Assembly (NCBI RefSeq): GCF_011612265.2 | Contig: NZ_CP050134.2 | Location: 2,108,001-2,172,000 of the forward strand | DNA length: 64,000 nucleotides | Direction: 5' to 3' | Source: Corynebacterium matruchotii | GTDB lineage: Bacteria > Actinomycetota > Actinomycetes > Mycobacteriales > Mycobacteriaceae | Shown here: positions 47,173 through 59,221 of the stretch, piece after piece | Numbering within the stretch: position 1 is the stretch's first letter | Layout: each line of letters opens with the position of its first letter | The notes under the pieces: model-generated | Told to the model about the DNA's origin: nothing | Database searches by the model: none | The model's input: the letters and a program-made list of their open reading frames with translations, nothing else | Position numbers and translations under genes: made by a program

Positions 47173-47284
47173 ACGGTATTTCCTTCCATGGTGTCTTCGA
47201 CATGAAGTGTCTTGGTCAATTGTACCGATGGTTTCCCACTATAACTGGGAACAGCGCCACCAATAAGGCACTAACATTATCCCC

Positions 47285-48133
47285 ATGCGCCAGTCCCACA
47301 AGGTCACAGGCATTTTACTTGTGTTTGGCTCATGTGTGTCATTGCAGTTCGGTGCCGCACTAGCAATGTCACTTTTCCCACTCGTGGGCCCGTGGACAAC
47401 CACGCTATGCCGATTGTTTCTATCAGGTTTACTTCTGACCTTGGTGATGCACCCTCAGGCACACCAGTGGTCACGATCACAATGGGTAAGTGTGGCATTC
47501 TTTGGCTTGTCGTTGGGAATAATGAACGCGTTTTTCTATGTCGCAATCAGCCATATCCCTCTGGGTACAGCTGTGACGATTGAATTTATCGGACCTTTGG
47601 TGTTATCGGCTGTGCTATCTCACAGTATCCGGGACGTGTTGTGGGTGGGATTGGCCATGGTAGGTGTTGGGTTGTTTGGGGTGGAGCGGCTGCTCGGGTT
47701 GTCGTCGCTGCACCCGATTGGGGTGGTTTGTGCGTTGGGCGCTGGACTGTTTTGGGCGCTCTATATTTTAGCTGCAGACAATGCCGGTAAAAAGGTGACG
47801 GGAACTGGAGTTATTGCCATAGTACTTTTGATTGGATCCCTGCCTTCAACTCCACTTGGCATGGCAAACTTATTCATGGTAGCTACTGACGCGCATCTTC
47901 TACTTCTAGCGATAGGCACAGCGATACTAGCATCACTGGTCCCTTACACGCTGGAATTTCTTGCGTTACGACGCCTTCCTCCCAGTACTTTCGGCATTCT
48001 TTTATGCATGGAGCCGGCGGTGGCTGCCACCGCCGGCTGGCTCCTGCTGAATCAACACATGGGAGTTTTGGGAATGCTAGCGGTGTGTTTGGTTGTTTCC
48101 GCTTGTGTGGGAACTGCGACGTCGAAAAGCTAG
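47285..48133 (+). CDS. EamA-family transporter (RhtA-like)
   Basis: 282-residue drug/metabolite exporter with ten hydrophobic segments in two homologous halves. Recognisable are the first-half FFYVAISHIPLGTAVTIEFIGPL and the second-half LRRLPPSTFGILLCMEPAVAA, both typical of the RhtA threonine/homoserine exporter subgroup. The conserved PEPAVAALxG-like end of helix 9 is present. Amino acid export is likely; the substrate is not proven. Converges with guaB3, three bases between stops. A similar permease sits at this place in C. glutamicum. Confidence 0.88.
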   Translation: MRQSHKVTGILLVFGSCVSLQFGAALAMSLFPLVGPWTTTLCRLFLSGLLLTLVMHPQAHQWSRSQWVSVAFFGLSLGIMNAFFYVAISHIPLGTAVTIEFIGPLVLSAVLSHSIRDVLWVGLAMVGVGLFGVERLLGLSSLHPIGVVCALGAGLFWALYILAADNAGKKVTGTGVIAIVLLIGSLPSTPLGMANLFMVATDAHLLLLAIGTAILASLVPYTLEFLALRRLPPSTFGILLCMEPAVAATAGWLLLNQHMGVLGMLAVCLVVSACVGTATSKS

Positions 48134-48136
48134 TGG

Positions 48137-49294
48137 TTAGAAACCAATCCGATAGGCCAACTCGACCTTTTGGAAGCTCTTCAGGTCTTGGAAACCGCAC
48201 TTTGCAACGGCACGCCGCAACCCGCCCGCGAAATTTTGGGTTCCCGATGGGTCGCTTGAGGGGCCATACAGCAGGGTTTCCAGGCTGGGCCGCTGCTCGG
48301 GATCTACCTCACTCACGGGTTCGACGCGACCACGCGGGAACCGAGGATGCCCCGCAGCCGAAGGCCAAAAATAGCCCTTACCAGCAGCTTCTTTTGCAGT
48401 AGCCAGTGGGGATCCCAGAACCACAGCATCTGCGCCACAGGCAATAGCAACCACAACATTGCCTGAGGTGTAGATTTCACCGTCAGCAATGATGTGCACA
48501 TAGCGCCCACCGGTCTCATCCAAATAGTCCCTGCGAGCAGCTGCCACATCTGCAATTGCAGTGGCCAGGGCAGGCTGAATGCCCAGGGCTTCGCCGCCAT
48601 TGATGCCATCGCCGGCACCAACAATGACCCCCACGGCACCGGTACGCATCATATGCATGGCTGTGGTGTAGTCAGAAACCCCACCCACGATGACCGGAAT
48701 GTCTAAAGAAGCGATGAATTCCTTCAGATTTAGTGGTTCTCCTTGGGACAAGTAGTGCTCGGCAGACAGCAGGGTTCCTTGGATAAATAACAGGTCGGCA
48801 CCAGCCTTAATTACAACTGGGGCCAACTCGGCAGCATTTTGGGGCGAGACCCGCACCGCAACAGTAGCACCGGCCGCCCGGATTTGATTGATGCGTTCGC
48901 TCAGGAGGTCGGTGTCTAAAGGCGCAGCATGAAGTTCCTGCAACTTGGCAATTGCATCAGTATTGTGATAGCTGAATTCACCGTTTTCATCACGGGCAGC
49001 AGCGACCACCTGGTCAATTGCCGCCTCAACATCAACATGCCTACCTAACAGGCCCTCTGCATTGATGACTCCCATACCACCCAGACGATCCATTTCAATG
49101 GCGAATTCTGGATCGGCAATGGCATCGGTTGGATGTGACACAAAAGGAATGTCGAAGGAGTAGGCATCAATATTCCATGATGTGTCAACCTCTTTGGAGG
49201 AGCGGGTGCGACGAGTGGGTAAAACTGTGATTGCCTCCAGTGAATATGTTCGGCGTGCCTTGCGCCCAATCCCAATTTCTACATAATCCCGCAT
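48137..49294 (-). CDS. guaB3: GuaB3-family IMP dehydrogenase-related protein
   Basis: 385-residue TIM-barrel protein of the actinobacterial GuaB3 family. It lacks the two CBS domains of classical IMP dehydrogenase. Family stretches include VEIGIGRKARRTYSLEAITV, then IVGGVSDYTTAMHMMRTGAVGV and the phosphate-binding GADAVVLGSPLA. The catalytic Cys loop of GuaB is not seen in its usual form, so it may act on another purine nucleotide (GMP-reductase-like activity has been suggested in relatives). AAGGAGG lies upstream of the ATG. Confidence 0.93.
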   Translation of the reverse strand: MRDYVEIGIGRKARRTYSLEAITVLPTRRTRSSKEVDTSWNIDAYSFDIPFVSHPTDAIADPEFAIEMDRLGGMGVINAEGLLGRHVDVEAAIDQVVAAARDENGEFSYHNTDAIAKLQELHAAPLDTDLLSERINQIRAAGATVAVRVSPQNAAELAPVVIKAGADLLFIQGTLLSAEHYLSQGEPLNLKEFIASLDIPVIVGGVSDYTTAMHMMRTGAVGVIVGAGDGINGGEALGIQPALATAIADVAAARRDYLDETGGRYVHIIADGEIYTSGNVVVAIACGADAVVLGSPLATAKEAAGKGYFWPSAAGHPRFPRGRVEPVSEVDPEQRPSLETLLYGPSSDPSGTQNFAGGLRRAVAKCGFQDLKSFQKVELAYRIGF

Positions 49295-49702
49295 CAGCTG
49301 GTTTCCTCCTTCAAGGCTTGTGCACTATCGCACTAATCCTACCTCGATTGCCCTCCAAAACCAGTGATAGAACGCCTCGTGTTCAATTTAACATTGCCCG
49401 AACGGGCACAAGCAGGGCAAAGCAAACACCGCATTTTACCGTTGTCGGCATCCTGCTACCGTAATTGCCCTCTTCAGGGGTTATTGGCGGACCAGGCATA
49501 AGACAGGAAAAGCGTTCTCTACCTCCTGGTAAGTACGGGTGTTTTTAACATTATTTTTGCCTCAGACACAAATGTTTTGTTTCACAAGAATACGGACATA
49601 AATCACAGAATCCATCAATGGCCACATCCCCTTTTAGCAACCTAGATAGTCAAAAATATCATCCCGAAGACTCCCACTACCACAGAAGCCACGATAGTAA
49701 AC

Positions 49703-49774
49703 ATGCTGAGCTGGAGTTCCCTCATAGCTCTTACCGCCAATACCTTACTGAATCGAGAAAGTACAGCTCAGCAC
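49703..49774 (-). repeat. Intergenic palindromic repeat, type 1
   Basis: 72 bp: ATGCTGAGCTGGAGTT, a 29-base unique core, CTGAATCGAGAAAGTACAGC and TCAGCAC. One of the best-preserved type 1 copies. Confidence 0.9.
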
Positions 49775-49924
49775 AATCTCTACCTGCACACAATTACTCT
49801 GCAACCTCCCCTGAAGCCCACTGAAATCTCAAAGTAACCCCGAAAACGCCTCAAAACGATGGTTCCCACACCCAAAAATATTCCGGGCACGCCTCAAACA
49901 CCATCACCATAATCAATGGCAGAA

Positions 49925-50035
49925 GTGCTGAGCTGGAGTTCTAAAATCAGCCCCTTCAAAGCAATCATGATGGCCCAATAACCACCCACGATGCCCCGAG
50001 CAGCACAGGGGCTAACCCAAACTCCAGCTCAGCAC
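49925..50035. repeat. Intergenic palindromic repeat, type 3
   Basis: 111 bp with perfect 16-base inverted ends GTGCTGAGCTGGAGTT and AACTCCAGCTCAGCAC. Confidence 0.85.
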
Positions 50036-50158
50036 TCATGATACCCATTGCTATAAGGCATATTGGCTCATCTCTGCTGCTACACCAAGGAAGCCGAGCC
50101 CCAGACAAGCCAGCTTAAGATGCGAATGTGGCTACAATAAGACCGCTAATTCCCCTGG

Positions 50159-51691
<1,533 letters not shown>

Positions 51692-51852
51692 TCAATACTG
51701 CTGTGGTGTTTTGTCTAGCCTAGCGCTATCTATGAACGGAAGTAGAATTGCAGCGCCGGTTGTTAGCTATAACGCCACACCACCACAAAATATTCTTGCA
51801 GCATAAATAGTGAAGCTTGATACTTCTTTATAAGGGCTTTAGGGTTAAGGGC

Positions 51853-52227
51853 GTGACTTTTGATTGGCAAATGCCCCGTGACCCGTTCGCTGATGATCCT
51901 AACGATCCAGCCTCGCTTTTCGACGATGACGACCCGATGCCGCCACTCACTCAAGAAGAACGAATCCAAATTGAGCGTGATCTCATCCTAGTGAGGAAAT
52001 TCAAGGCTGCCTTACAACCACGTGGCATTAACGGAATTTTCTTCTACTGCGAGGATTGTGACCAACAACATTTTTATGATTGGGACATCATGACAGCAAA
52101 TATGCGTTCGACGCTTGCTGGGGAGCTAAGCCCGGTACATGAACCCAGTGCTAACCCTAACCCAGATGCCTATCTACCTTGGGATTATTGCCTTGGCTAC
52201 CTAGATGGGATGAATTACCGCGGTTGA
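51853..52227 (+). CDS. DUF5319 family protein
   Basis: About 124 residues, with the family-typical QMPRDPFADDPNDPASL start and an acidic N-terminus. The FFYCEDCDQQHFYDWDIM segment with its CxxC could bind a metal ion. The last part (YLPWDYCLGYLDGM) is the other conserved block. The start is either the GTG at 51853 or the ATG at 51871. Divergent from guaB. DUF5319 proteins accompany guaB in corynebacteria and mycobacteria; function unknown. Confidence 0.85.
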   Translation: MTFDWQMPRDPFADDPNDPASLFDDDDPMPPLTQEERIQIERDLILVRKFKAALQPRGINGIFFYCEDCDQQHFYDWDIMTANMRSTLAGELSPVHEPSANPNPDAYLPWDYCLGYLDGMNYRG

Positions 52228-52498
52228 GAATTAACACAGACTCTCTATCCAATTATTTGCAGTTGAGGATGAATTCTGAATCGTTCAACCACCCCAATTA
52301 CTAACCCCAAATCTGGAAATTATTGCGAAACCATGGACCTTAGGCCCCTTATAGGCCTATAATTTCATGAAGTCACCAAAAGCCCGGCGCGATGTTTGGT
52401 TGTGGTCGCCAGCATCACGTCGTAGCCCTACTGATGTTGACGCATCAGCAGGGCACCACAACTTAATATTCTCCGCAGGGGGATATTTGAAGATACCG

Positions 52499-52587
52499 CT
52501 GCTGAGCTGGAGTTTTGTCTTGATACCTCGGTATCAATGACCTAAAATAAGTGTCGAAAAGTATGGGTCACAACTCCAGCTCAGTGG
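52499..52587. repeat. Intergenic palindromic repeat, type 3
   Basis: 89 bp: CTGCTGAGCTGGAGTT to AACTCCAGCTCAG, right outer arm decayed to TGG. Confidence 0.75.
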
Positions 52588-52779
52588 CTTTTTTATTTAC
52601 TGAGTCGCTCACTTTACCAGTCGATAATCGCATTATTGCAACAACAGTAGATGCCATCATCTGGGGGAATTTTCGGAAGATTTTCATGTTTTTCGGCATA
52701 TTTAGACGAAGATCACATTTTTCTCCCCACCCACCGAATTTTTCTACATCGACAACCCCATCCACCACAAGTAGTGGTT

Positions 52780-52869
52780 GTGCTGAGCTGGGGTAACGGT
52801 TGTGCTAGATTCAGGCCTGGGAGTTTGCGACATGTAGAAATACTCCTCACCAGAACTCCAGCTCAGCAC
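52780..52869 (+). repeat. Intergenic palindromic repeat, type 2
   Basis: 90 bp, GTGCTGAGCTGGGGTAAC to AACTCCAGCTCAGCAC; inverted copy of the unit at 17504. Confidence 0.88.
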
Positions 52870-53018
52870 AAGTGATATCAACTTCGAACGCCCATAAAAC
52901 CATCATCAATCCACCATCAGGCCACCCACACATCACCCGTATCACAAGTGCTGAGCTGGAGTTGTGGGCTGCGAGGGAGCCTCTGATGGGTACTGAATCG
53001 AGAAAGTCAAGCTTAGGA
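52780..53018 (-). repeat. 239-bp block, inverted duplicate of 17355-17593
   Basis: Type 2 unit, 78-base spacer and type 1 unit. Its reverse complement differs from 17355-17593 by only two substitutions (a G/T in the type 1 core and an A/G in the type 2 core). Confidence 0.92.
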
Positions 53019-53019
53019 C
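52948..53019 (-). repeat. Intergenic palindromic repeat, type 1
   Basis: 72 bp, inverted copy of the unit at 17354, sharing the same degenerate outer arm. Confidence 0.85.
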
Positions 53020-53036
53020 TCATGCCCCAGACATGT

Positions 53037-53073
53037 TTGTGGCCCGCACCCTATTCCAGGATACGGGCCACAA
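53037..53073 (-). terminator. Hairpin downstream of rsdA
   Basis: TTGTGGCCCG pairs perfectly with CGGGCCACAA around a 17-base loop, 16 bases after the rsdA stop. No U-run, so termination is uncertain. Confidence 0.5.
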
Positions 53074-53089
53074 GTAGCCAGGTTCGTGG

Positions 53090-54124
53090 TTAACGGCGGA
53101 ATTCGTCGGGTAGCTGCAATGGCGGTTCGGCTGGTGCTTGGCCTTGGCTAGGTTCGGCCCCTGGAGCTTGTGCCCCGTCAGAAGGCCGTACTGGGGCAAC
53201 CTGTGTAGGTGTTGCAGCGTTCTGTGGTTGCTGTTGTTGGGTTTGTACCGGAGCGACCGCAGGCGGCACTGCTTCTACCGTCACTGTAACCGTAGTCGTT
53301 TGGGCGGGAGCCGGGGAAGGAGCAGCCGGTGGCGTCACAGTCACAGTGGTGACAGTTGTCTTCGTATTGTCAACCTTCTGTTGCGCTTCGGCTTTATCTT
53401 GTCCATTATGAAGCTTGTCCACAATCTTTTGGGCCTCTTGAAGGGACTGCTGTGCACCCTTGACATCACCTTTATTGGTGCGATTGGTAACCTCTTCAAG
53501 TTTGCTAGCCAACTCTATGACGGCGGCTTTGTCGGCCCCAGCCCGTTCACCAAAAAGTTTCTGGTGCAGCCCATAAAAAGGTGAACCCTCTTGAGCACTA
53601 ATGACTGCACCACCAGCACCAGCAAGAACAAGTGTTGCAGCTGCAGCACCAATCAGTCCACTGGCGATACGTCCCAAACCCCACCTGCGGCGAGAGTCCA
53701 GGTCAATGACATTATCGGCATCATCGTCGTCATCATCAGACTGATCATCATCCGCGTCTTCTTCCGAATCTACGAGATCGTCATCGGACACTTCGTCGTC
53801 AAACTCGGAATCGTCCAGGTCATCATCATCGTCGAAATCATCTTCGTCAATGGCTACGAAGACATCGGTGGCGGTGAGTTGATCATCATAGTCGTCATCG
53901 AAGTATTCGTCACTGTCGTCGATGCCAAGATCTGCTAAGGCTGGGGCGGGCGGTATGTCGCTTTCCACCTCATCGCGTAATGCCAAAAACAGGTCAGCAA
54001 GTGGGTCTTCTCCGTCACTGACATCAACACCGCGGGACAATTCAGTCAGAAAAACGTCGTCGGCGAAGAGCTCGTCTAAAGCCCTCACCAACTCGTCATC
54101 ATGACCGTCACTGCGGTTTGTCAT
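53090..54124 (-). CDS. rsdA: Anti-sigma-D factor RsdA
   Basis: Membrane-bound anti-sigma factor that holds SigD inactive. About 344 residues. The N-terminal sigma-binding region reads HDDELVRALDELFADDVFLTEL; a very acidic Asp/Glu stretch follows (with runs such as DDDDDDAD) before one membrane segment (RIASGLIGAAAATLVLAGAG). The outer part has a helical region and a long Pro/Thr/Gln-rich tail with TTTVTVTV-type repeats. The ATG at 54124 overlaps the sigD stop region and has AGGAG at good distance; an ATG three codons upstream is possible. Coupled to sigD. Confidence 0.92.
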   Translation of the reverse strand: MTNRSDGHDDELVRALDELFADDVFLTELSRGVDVSDGEDPLADLFLALRDEVESDIPPAPALADLGIDDSDEYFDDDYDDQLTATDVFVAIDEDDFDDDDDLDDSEFDDEVSDDDLVDSEEDADDDQSDDDDDDADNVIDLDSRRRWGLGRIASGLIGAAAATLVLAGAGGAVISAQEGSPFYGLHQKLFGERAGADKAAVIELASKLEEVTNRTNKGDVKGAQQSLQEAQKIVDKLHNGQDKAEAQQKVDNTKTTVTTVTVTPPAAPSPAPAQTTTVTVTVEAVPPAVAPVQTQQQQPQNAATPTQVAPVRPSDGAQAPGAEPSQGQAPAEPPLQLPDEFRR

Positions 54125-54125
54125 T

Positions 54126-54689
54126 TCACTCATTCTCCTGCGCGATCGCCTTGCGCAAAGTTCCGAGAGCACGATGCTGAGCCACTCGAACCGCACCAGG
54201 CGTACTACCAACAATTTCAGCGGTTTCTTCCGCTGAAAGCCCCACAAACACCCTTAAAATAATGATCTCGCGTGGCTTTTCACTAAGTAAATCGAGGAGT
54301 TCTCGAACTCTGTTACTACCAGCTGCTACCAGCGCTAACTCCTCTGGGGACTCATGATCTACCGTTTCATCTGGCACTTCCTCCGTTGGGTTGGTCAGGT
54401 CACGCGCATAACTGCGATGCGCGTCGGCCACTTTATTAGAAGCTATACCATAAACGAACGCCATGAACGGTCGTCCCCGGTCCACAAATTTATGGATCGA
54501 GGTAGCAACAGCAAAGCAGATTTCTTGGGCGACGTCTTCAGGCGTTGGATGACGCCCACCACTAATCCGGGCACGGGCATATCGCAGCACCATGGGATAA
54601 ATGATCTTAATTACTTTACGCAAAGCACGAGAGTCGCCCTGACTAGCTAGCGGCACTAAGCCGGCTAGCTGTTTCTCGGTGTCGCCCAT
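54126..54689 (-). CDS. sigD: ECF RNA polymerase sigma factor SigD
   Basis: 187-residue extracytoplasmic-function sigma factor. Region 2 (about 25-100) includes PEDVAQEICFAVATSIHKF and FVYGIASNKVADAHRS; region 4 (about 130-182) includes LSEKPREIIILRVFVGLSAEETAEIVG with TPGAVRVAQHRAL. In C. glutamicum SigD controls cell-envelope (mycolate-layer) genes and is held by RsdA, the next gene. Here the adjacent upstream gene is a DUF559 protein and no whiB3-like gene is seen. Confidence 0.95.
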   Translation of the reverse strand: MGDTEKQLAGLVPLASQGDSRALRKVIKIIYPMVLRYARARISGGRHPTPEDVAQEICFAVATSIHKFVDRGRPFMAFVYGIASNKVADAHRSYARDLTNPTEEVPDETVDHESPEELALVAAGSNRVRELLDLLSEKPREIIILRVFVGLSAEETAEIVGSTPGAVRVAQHRALGTLRKAIAQENE

Positions 54690-54881
54690 ACTTCCACTTT
54701 CTTTAAAGTGCAGCTGAGATTAACTGACTGCACTCTTTACAACCCATAAGACTCTTATTATCCTACAAGCACTCTAGACATTACCCACAACCCCCATGAG
54801 ATGACGACCCTGCTGCCGCCATCACCACTAGGAATACATGCTATTTACGGGGCAACCATATCACCCCCATGAGGCCAAAAC

Positions 54882-55832
54882 TTACGACGCCCACCGGCTA
54901 GTCCAGGGTGGTGGGCCATCAGAATGCGGGTCATAATGCTCATTTGGGCTAATGCGATGAGGGTTTTGGGCTAGAATCCTCCGTATAGTTGGTATCAGTA
55001 AATCATCTAGCTCATCGGGGTAAAACCGTAATACGTGATAGCCAAGGGATAATAAATACCGTTCCCTGCTTACTTGTTTCCGGAAGATTTCTGTCACAGT
55101 TGTACCATTCTCCCAGGCAAATTCTTCGGTGTATTTTACGCGCCCATCCAGTTCAACGATTATATAATCATCCATGAGGTGATCTACCCTATAGTTGCCG
55201 ATCATCACCTGCGGGGAAATTTTATGGGTGGGGAATTGTGCTTCCATTTGGTAGCGCATACCAGTTTCTTGTACTGAATCAATAATGTCATATGCCCGGT
55301 CTAGGATCCGTTGTGCCTTGGCGACTCCCCGCTGACCGGCATGCTCATGTAAATACTCTTGGAATTGTTCATGACTGTTGCCATTACGCATCGCAGCCTC
55401 CACGAAAGCTAAGGACTCCAATTCATCGTACATAACACAAAAATCAACAAACGTGCGTTCGATTGTGGTCACTCGTTTGCCGCTCACCTCGGTAATATCT
55501 GATTCTGGTAATGCGGCATCTCGATAATGCATGATTTCGGTGCATTGTCTTGACGATGGCGGATGTCTATCGCCAGGTAGATTAAGGCATACTACCAAGC
55601 ACTTTTCCTTATTAAGTGTGGGTATTCCATGTATATAGGCCGCAGCAAAACCCACAATAACAGCGGTTTTTATTGACCGATTAACCGCCCGAATATGTAA
55701 AGCGAATTGCTCAAAACTCCGAGCCTGTTGATACTCCAACAGTGGAGTCCACCATGTACGTGTCAACTGTATATGGGCACGTTCGAACTCTTTTGTGAGC
55801 CGATATGGCCGGCGCACGAGTTGCAGCATCAT
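54882..55832 (-). CDS. DUF559-type protein with AbiEi-like N-terminus
   Basis: About 316 residues. The first half has the layout of AbiEi-type antitoxin or transcriptional-regulator domains found in many actinobacterial DUF559 proteins (AAAYIHGIPTL, then VTTIERTFVDFCVMYDE). The last 110 residues form a Vsr/restriction-like endonuclease fold: YRVDHLMDDYIIVELDGRVKY supplies the acidic pair, and the EIFRKQVSRERYLLSLGYHVLRF stretch the remaining core. The start at 55832 has AGGAAG upstream; an upstream ATG is unlikely. Members are frequent single genes in Corynebacterium; role unknown. Confidence 0.78.
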   Translation of the reverse strand: MMLQLVRRPYRLTKEFERAHIQLTRTWWTPLLEYQQARSFEQFALHIRAVNRSIKTAVIVGFAAAYIHGIPTLNKEKCLVVCLNLPGDRHPPSSRQCTEIMHYRDAALPESDITEVSGKRVTTIERTFVDFCVMYDELESLAFVEAAMRNGNSHEQFQEYLHEHAGQRGVAKAQRILDRAYDIIDSVQETGMRYQMEAQFPTHKISPQVMIGNYRVDHLMDDYIIVELDGRVKYTEEFAWENGTTVTEIFRKQVSRERYLLSLGYHVLRFYPDELDDLLIPTIRRILAQNPHRISPNEHYDPHSDGPPPWTSRWAS

Positions 55833-56087
55833 TGATGATTCTTCCTGGTAAAAGTCGATTTTTATTTTAAGAATCATCCAAGAATGTACTCATACACAAT
55901 ATGGTAGCAATATGACAACCGCCACATATGATTTTGTTTGTTGCAGGACCTTCTTGACCTGTGTTTTATCTAGTGATCATTTCGCAGCGTTATTCCCAAC
56001 ACCCCCATCCGTACAGGTAGTAAACATGATTTTCTAATCAGCTATGCCCATGGCCGCCGACAACGCTTGCAGCAACTGGTAGCATAG

Positions 56088-56178
56088 TTGCTGAGCTGGA
56101 GTTGTATGGTTGCATCCCGCAAAACATTGGCAAATGCAGGAGCAACAATATAGCACATTACAAACCCCAGCTCAGCAA
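56088..56178 (-). repeat. Intergenic palindromic repeat, type 2 with extended arms
   Basis: 91 bp. Left TTGCTGAGCTGGAGTT, right AAACCCCAGCTCAGCAA. The inverse complementarity continues outward: GGTAGCAT at 56078 and ATGCTACC at 56181-56188 make a 22-base terminal inverted repeat with 20 matches. Confidence 0.87.
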
Positions 56179-56273
56179 TCATGCTACCCAGGCTCAATGA
56201 TGTTCCACGGTGTCCTCTGATGTCCTGTGGCGCAAATGATCGGGGAAAATGTATGGCGTGCGGAGATAGCAAA

Positions 56274-56315
56274 ACGCACGGGTTGAACTGGCTTGGTAGC
56301 CTGTAACCCGTGCGT
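56274..56315 (-). terminator. Terminator downstream of groEL1
   Basis: ACGCACGGGTT and AACCCGTGCGT pair perfectly; on the minus strand TTTTGC follows. It lies about 105 bases past the groEL1 stop. Confidence 0.75.
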
Positions 56316-56418
56316 TCCACAACACCTTAGTCTGGGGGTCGTTAGCTGCTAGCCATCAACTAACAACCTGACCAATGGTGATGAGTAAATGCTAGCACTA
56401 CTCTGCTGGTAATTTGCT

Positions 56419-58044
<1,626 letters not shown>

Positions 58045-58341
58045 CTACTTTTCGATAATGGCCAGCACGTCACGGGAGTTGAGCAGCAAGTATTCCTCAC
58101 CGTCGTATTTCAGCTCGGTTCCGCCATACTTGGAAAACACCACGGTGTCACCCACCTTGATGTCCATGGGAACACGATCATCACCATCAAAACGGCCAGG
58201 GCCGGCGGCAATGACTACGCCCTCTTGTGGCTTTTCCTTAGCGGAATCTGGAATGACCAGGCCAGAGGCAGTGGTGGATTCAGCTTCCTTGATTTGGATC
58301 AAAACACGGTCTTCTAGGGGCTTAATATTGACTTTTGCCAC
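58045..58341 (-). CDS. groES: Co-chaperonin GroES
   Basis: 98-residue cap of the chaperonin ring. The sequence [15 protein letters not shown], the mobile loop [19 protein letters not shown] and the roof region are typical. The start is a GTG at 58341 with AAGGAG at good distance. First gene of groES-groEL1, under the CIRCE element. Confidence 0.97.
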   Translation of the reverse strand: MAKVNIKPLEDRVLIQIKEAESTTASGLVIPDSAKEKPQEGVVIAAGPGRFDGDDRVPMDIKVGDTVVFSKYGGTELKYDGEEYLLLNSRDVLAIIEK

Positions 58342-58377
58342 GATATATTCTCCTTAATGCTTATGGTTGTTGACCTA

Positions 58378-58404
58378 CTGGCACTCTACCCCCGCGAGTG
58401 CTAA
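58378..58404. promoter_or_regulatory. CIRCE operator (HrcA-binding)
   Basis: CTGGCACTC, nine bases, GAGTGCTAA: the right half matches the CIRCE consensus exactly and the left half differs at two of nine bases. It lies 37 bases before the groES start and implies heat-shock repression by HrcA. Confidence 0.92.
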
Positions 58405-58638
58405 GGCTCAAGCAGTTACGCTTTCAGCGAACATTGTCTTGGTTTTTACCAAGTGAAGCTTATTCAGGTGCTGGGAAATACGTTCGGCTTCTCAAGACAT
58501 TAACGCACGTGACTGTTCTCTGAGGATAAGAATAACCAAGGTAGGTAGCATGTTCTTTCCGATTTGTCATCATTGATATGGCCGGGCTTTCCCAATAGCT
58601 GAATAAGCTTCAGTCTTACACCATCACGCAGCGCATTT

Positions 58639-58655
58639 GTTACCCCAGCTTGATG
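58639..58655. repeat. Type 2 right half-site
   Basis: GTTACCCCAGCTT preceded by GCATTT, with only a decayed arm (AGCTGAATAAGCT) about 45 bases upstream. Confidence 0.5.
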
Positions 58656-58756
58656 CATGATGCGATCATCATGATGTCCACGTAAGGTAATGCATTCCCC
58701 TGGTTTCATCGCCCACCGTAACAGTTTTTCGTCCCACAACGCCACATGCTTCACAA

Positions 58757-58828
58757 GTTCTGAGCTGGAGTTTGGAAGATGAGCCCACCAACGAAAAGCA
58801 TCTGAATCGAGAAAGTACAGCTTGGTAG
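58757..58828 (-). repeat. Intergenic palindromic repeat, type 1
   Basis: 72 bp: GTTCTGAGCTGGAGTT, a 29-base unique core, CTGAATCGAGAAAGTACAGC and a degenerate outer arm TTGGTAG. Confidence 0.85.
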
Positions 58829-58958
58829 CTTGGCACCACATCCCCGCACCCCACGACCGGTCCAAACTTTGCATAAGCCACAAACAACGTGTGCGCCCCA
58901 CCATAAAACCCCAAAACCCCACACATACACACTGATGTTCGAGTGCATAACCTATGGT

Positions 58959-59165
58959 TTAGGATTTTCGCCGGAAGTATGTGTAGATGAACATAGCGGG
59001 TGCGATAATAGGAAGAGAAACCACTATGCAAGTCGCAAAGATCTTTTCTGCTAGACGTATATCAATAGCGCTAATCAATGCAATCACATATATGGTGAGA
59101 ATCACATTGAAGATAATGAGTGCTATGAACGCTACATCATATGCCTGTGGTGTTAACGGATTCAT
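58959..59165 (-). CDS. Small two-helix membrane protein
   Basis: 68 residues: MNPLTPQAYDVAFIALIIFN starts the first hydrophobic helix (about 10-33) and IFATCIVVSLPIIAPAMFIYTYF forms the second (about 42-63), followed by RRKS. The topology resembles phospholipase-D-N-like or holin-like small proteins, without a specific family match. It follows tsaD on the same strand, 56 bases away. AAAGGT lies very close to the ATG. Confidence 0.6.
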   Translation of the reverse strand: MNPLTPQAYDVAFIALIIFNVILTIYVIALISAIDIRLAEKIFATCIVVSLPIIAPAMFIYTYFRRKS

Positions 59166-59221
59166 ACCTTTTCAGTTTACCGTCAAAACCCAAAAACATA
59201 GCACACTACACTATTCTAAAA

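Larger units (their letters stand above)
49295..50158. other. Intergenic region, repeat cluster 6
   Basis: 864 bases between guaB3 and guaB on the same strand, with one type 1 and one type 3 unit 150 bases apart. The first 400 bases hold nothing recognisable beyond guaB3 upstream sequence. Confidence 0.65.
52228..53089. other. Convergent intergenic region, repeat cluster 7
   Basis: 862 bases between DUF5319 and rsdA with three units (type 3, 2, 1), including the second copy of the 239-bp block, and a hairpin at the rsdA side. No gene recognised. Confidence 0.7.
55833..56418. other. Intergenic region with one type 2 repeat and a terminator
   Basis: 586 bases between the DUF559 gene and groEL1. 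It contains the type 2 unit at 56088 and the terminator at 56274. No gene recognised. Confidence 0.65.
58342..58958. other. groES upstream region with repeat unit
   Basis: 617 bases that contain the CIRCE operator, a half-site and one type 1 unit. No gene was recognised. Confidence 0.65.

Noticed and set aside
58757..58828. Repeat units as transcription terminators
   Set aside because: No U-runs follow the arms, and several units lie between divergent genes or upstream of promoters.
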